This document shows, piece by piece, positions 55,557 through 55,630 of a stretch of 55,630 nucleotides of DNA. The first letter of the stretch is position 1, and each line of letters opens with the position of its first letter. The notes beneath the pieces were generated by a model. It was not told the origin of the DNA. It worked only from the letters and a program-made list of their open reading frames with translations, and searched no databases. The DNA is from Janthinobacterium sp. GW458P. Lineage in GTDB: Bacteria > Pseudomonadota > Gammaproteobacteria > Burkholderiales > Burkholderiaceae_D. A program made the position numbers and the translations under genes. The DNA lies in the NCBI RefSeq assembly GCF_002127585.1, contig NZ_NEGZ01000007.1, positions 84,020-139,649 of the forward strand. Reading direction: 5' to 3'.

Positions 55557-55630
55557 GCCTGACGATAACCTACTTTCACACTGGTTGCAGCACTATCATC
55601 GGCGCAAAGTTGTTTCACGGTCCTGTTCGG
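55557..55630 (-). rRNA. rrf: 5S ribosomal RNA (copy 2, partial at window end)
   Basis: The last 74 bases repeat 5S copy 1 exactly from its 3' end (identity begins at 55549 against 55232). About 41 bases of the 5' part lie outside the window. It is presumably the 5S gene closing an rRNA operon that extends to the right; no 23S sequence is visible here. Confidence 0.9.

Overview
The window looks like a chromosomal segment of a high-GC betaproteobacterium, most likely an Oxalobacteraceae member close to Janthinobacterium or Massilia. This rests on the protein families seen (DUF3567, DUF4390, DUF1840, the ferrooxidans-type GshA, MetX-MetW, a IIA-HPr-EI phosphotransferase set without permease) and on gene order; no search was run. 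Almost everything is dense housekeeping DNA. I see no prophage, insertion sequence, CRISPR array or tRNA gene, and no clear new defence or mobile system.

Layout. 1-80: start of a lipoprotein gene on the minus strand. 562-4981: a structured leader, metH and a small SPW-repeat membrane protein, then a terminator and a 131-bp inverted-repeat element. 5197-7737 (minus): an EAL-HDOD protein with a degenerate EAL domain, a class II glutamine amidotransferase and a DUF3567 protein. 7895-13426 (minus): an operon rsmB, DUF4390, NtrY-type kinase, short NtrX-type regulator lacking the AAA+ domain, and a tiny CobW-like protein. 13793-20003 (plus): argS, SPOR protein, dsbA, SDR enzyme, birA, coaX, second SPOR protein. 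20019-26901 (minus): the cell-shape cluster mreB, mreC, mreD, mrdA, rodA, rlpA. 27252-30605 (plus): gatCAB for Gln-tRNA(Gln)/Asn-tRNA(Asn) formation. 30668-32423: two operator-like palindromes and a BlaI-M56 regulator/sensor pair whose sensor ends in a TonB-C domain. 32510-40030: mixed enzymes, a LysR/TSUP divergent pair, pyrE, exonuclease III, an RluA-type synthase. 40032-43981 (minus): metX, metW, ampG and an M48 protease. 44114-49031 (minus): gshA, gshB and the three-gene regulatory PTS. 49236-51903 (minus): a TorF-type porin, glnK and amtB, preceded by a sigma-54 promoter and an NtrC-type enhancer. 52174-55179 (plus): ubiK, comM, a lipoprotein and a DUF1840 protein. 55240-55630 (minus): two tandem 5S rRNA genes, the second cut by the window edge.

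How it fits together. Three themes recur: envelope construction (mre/mrd/rlpA, SPOR proteins, ampG, M48 protease, M56 sensor), nutrient sensing (NtrC-controlled glnK-amtB, regulatory PTS, NtrYX-like pair) and sulfur/one-carbon metabolism (metH, metX-metW, gshA-gshB).

The observations most worth checking are the nested stem in the metH leader, the inverted-repeat element at 5063-5193, the paired BlaI-type operators with an M56/TonB-C sensor, the truncated NtrX with its CobW-like partner, and the tandem 5S genes separated by a strong terminator and a possible second promoter.
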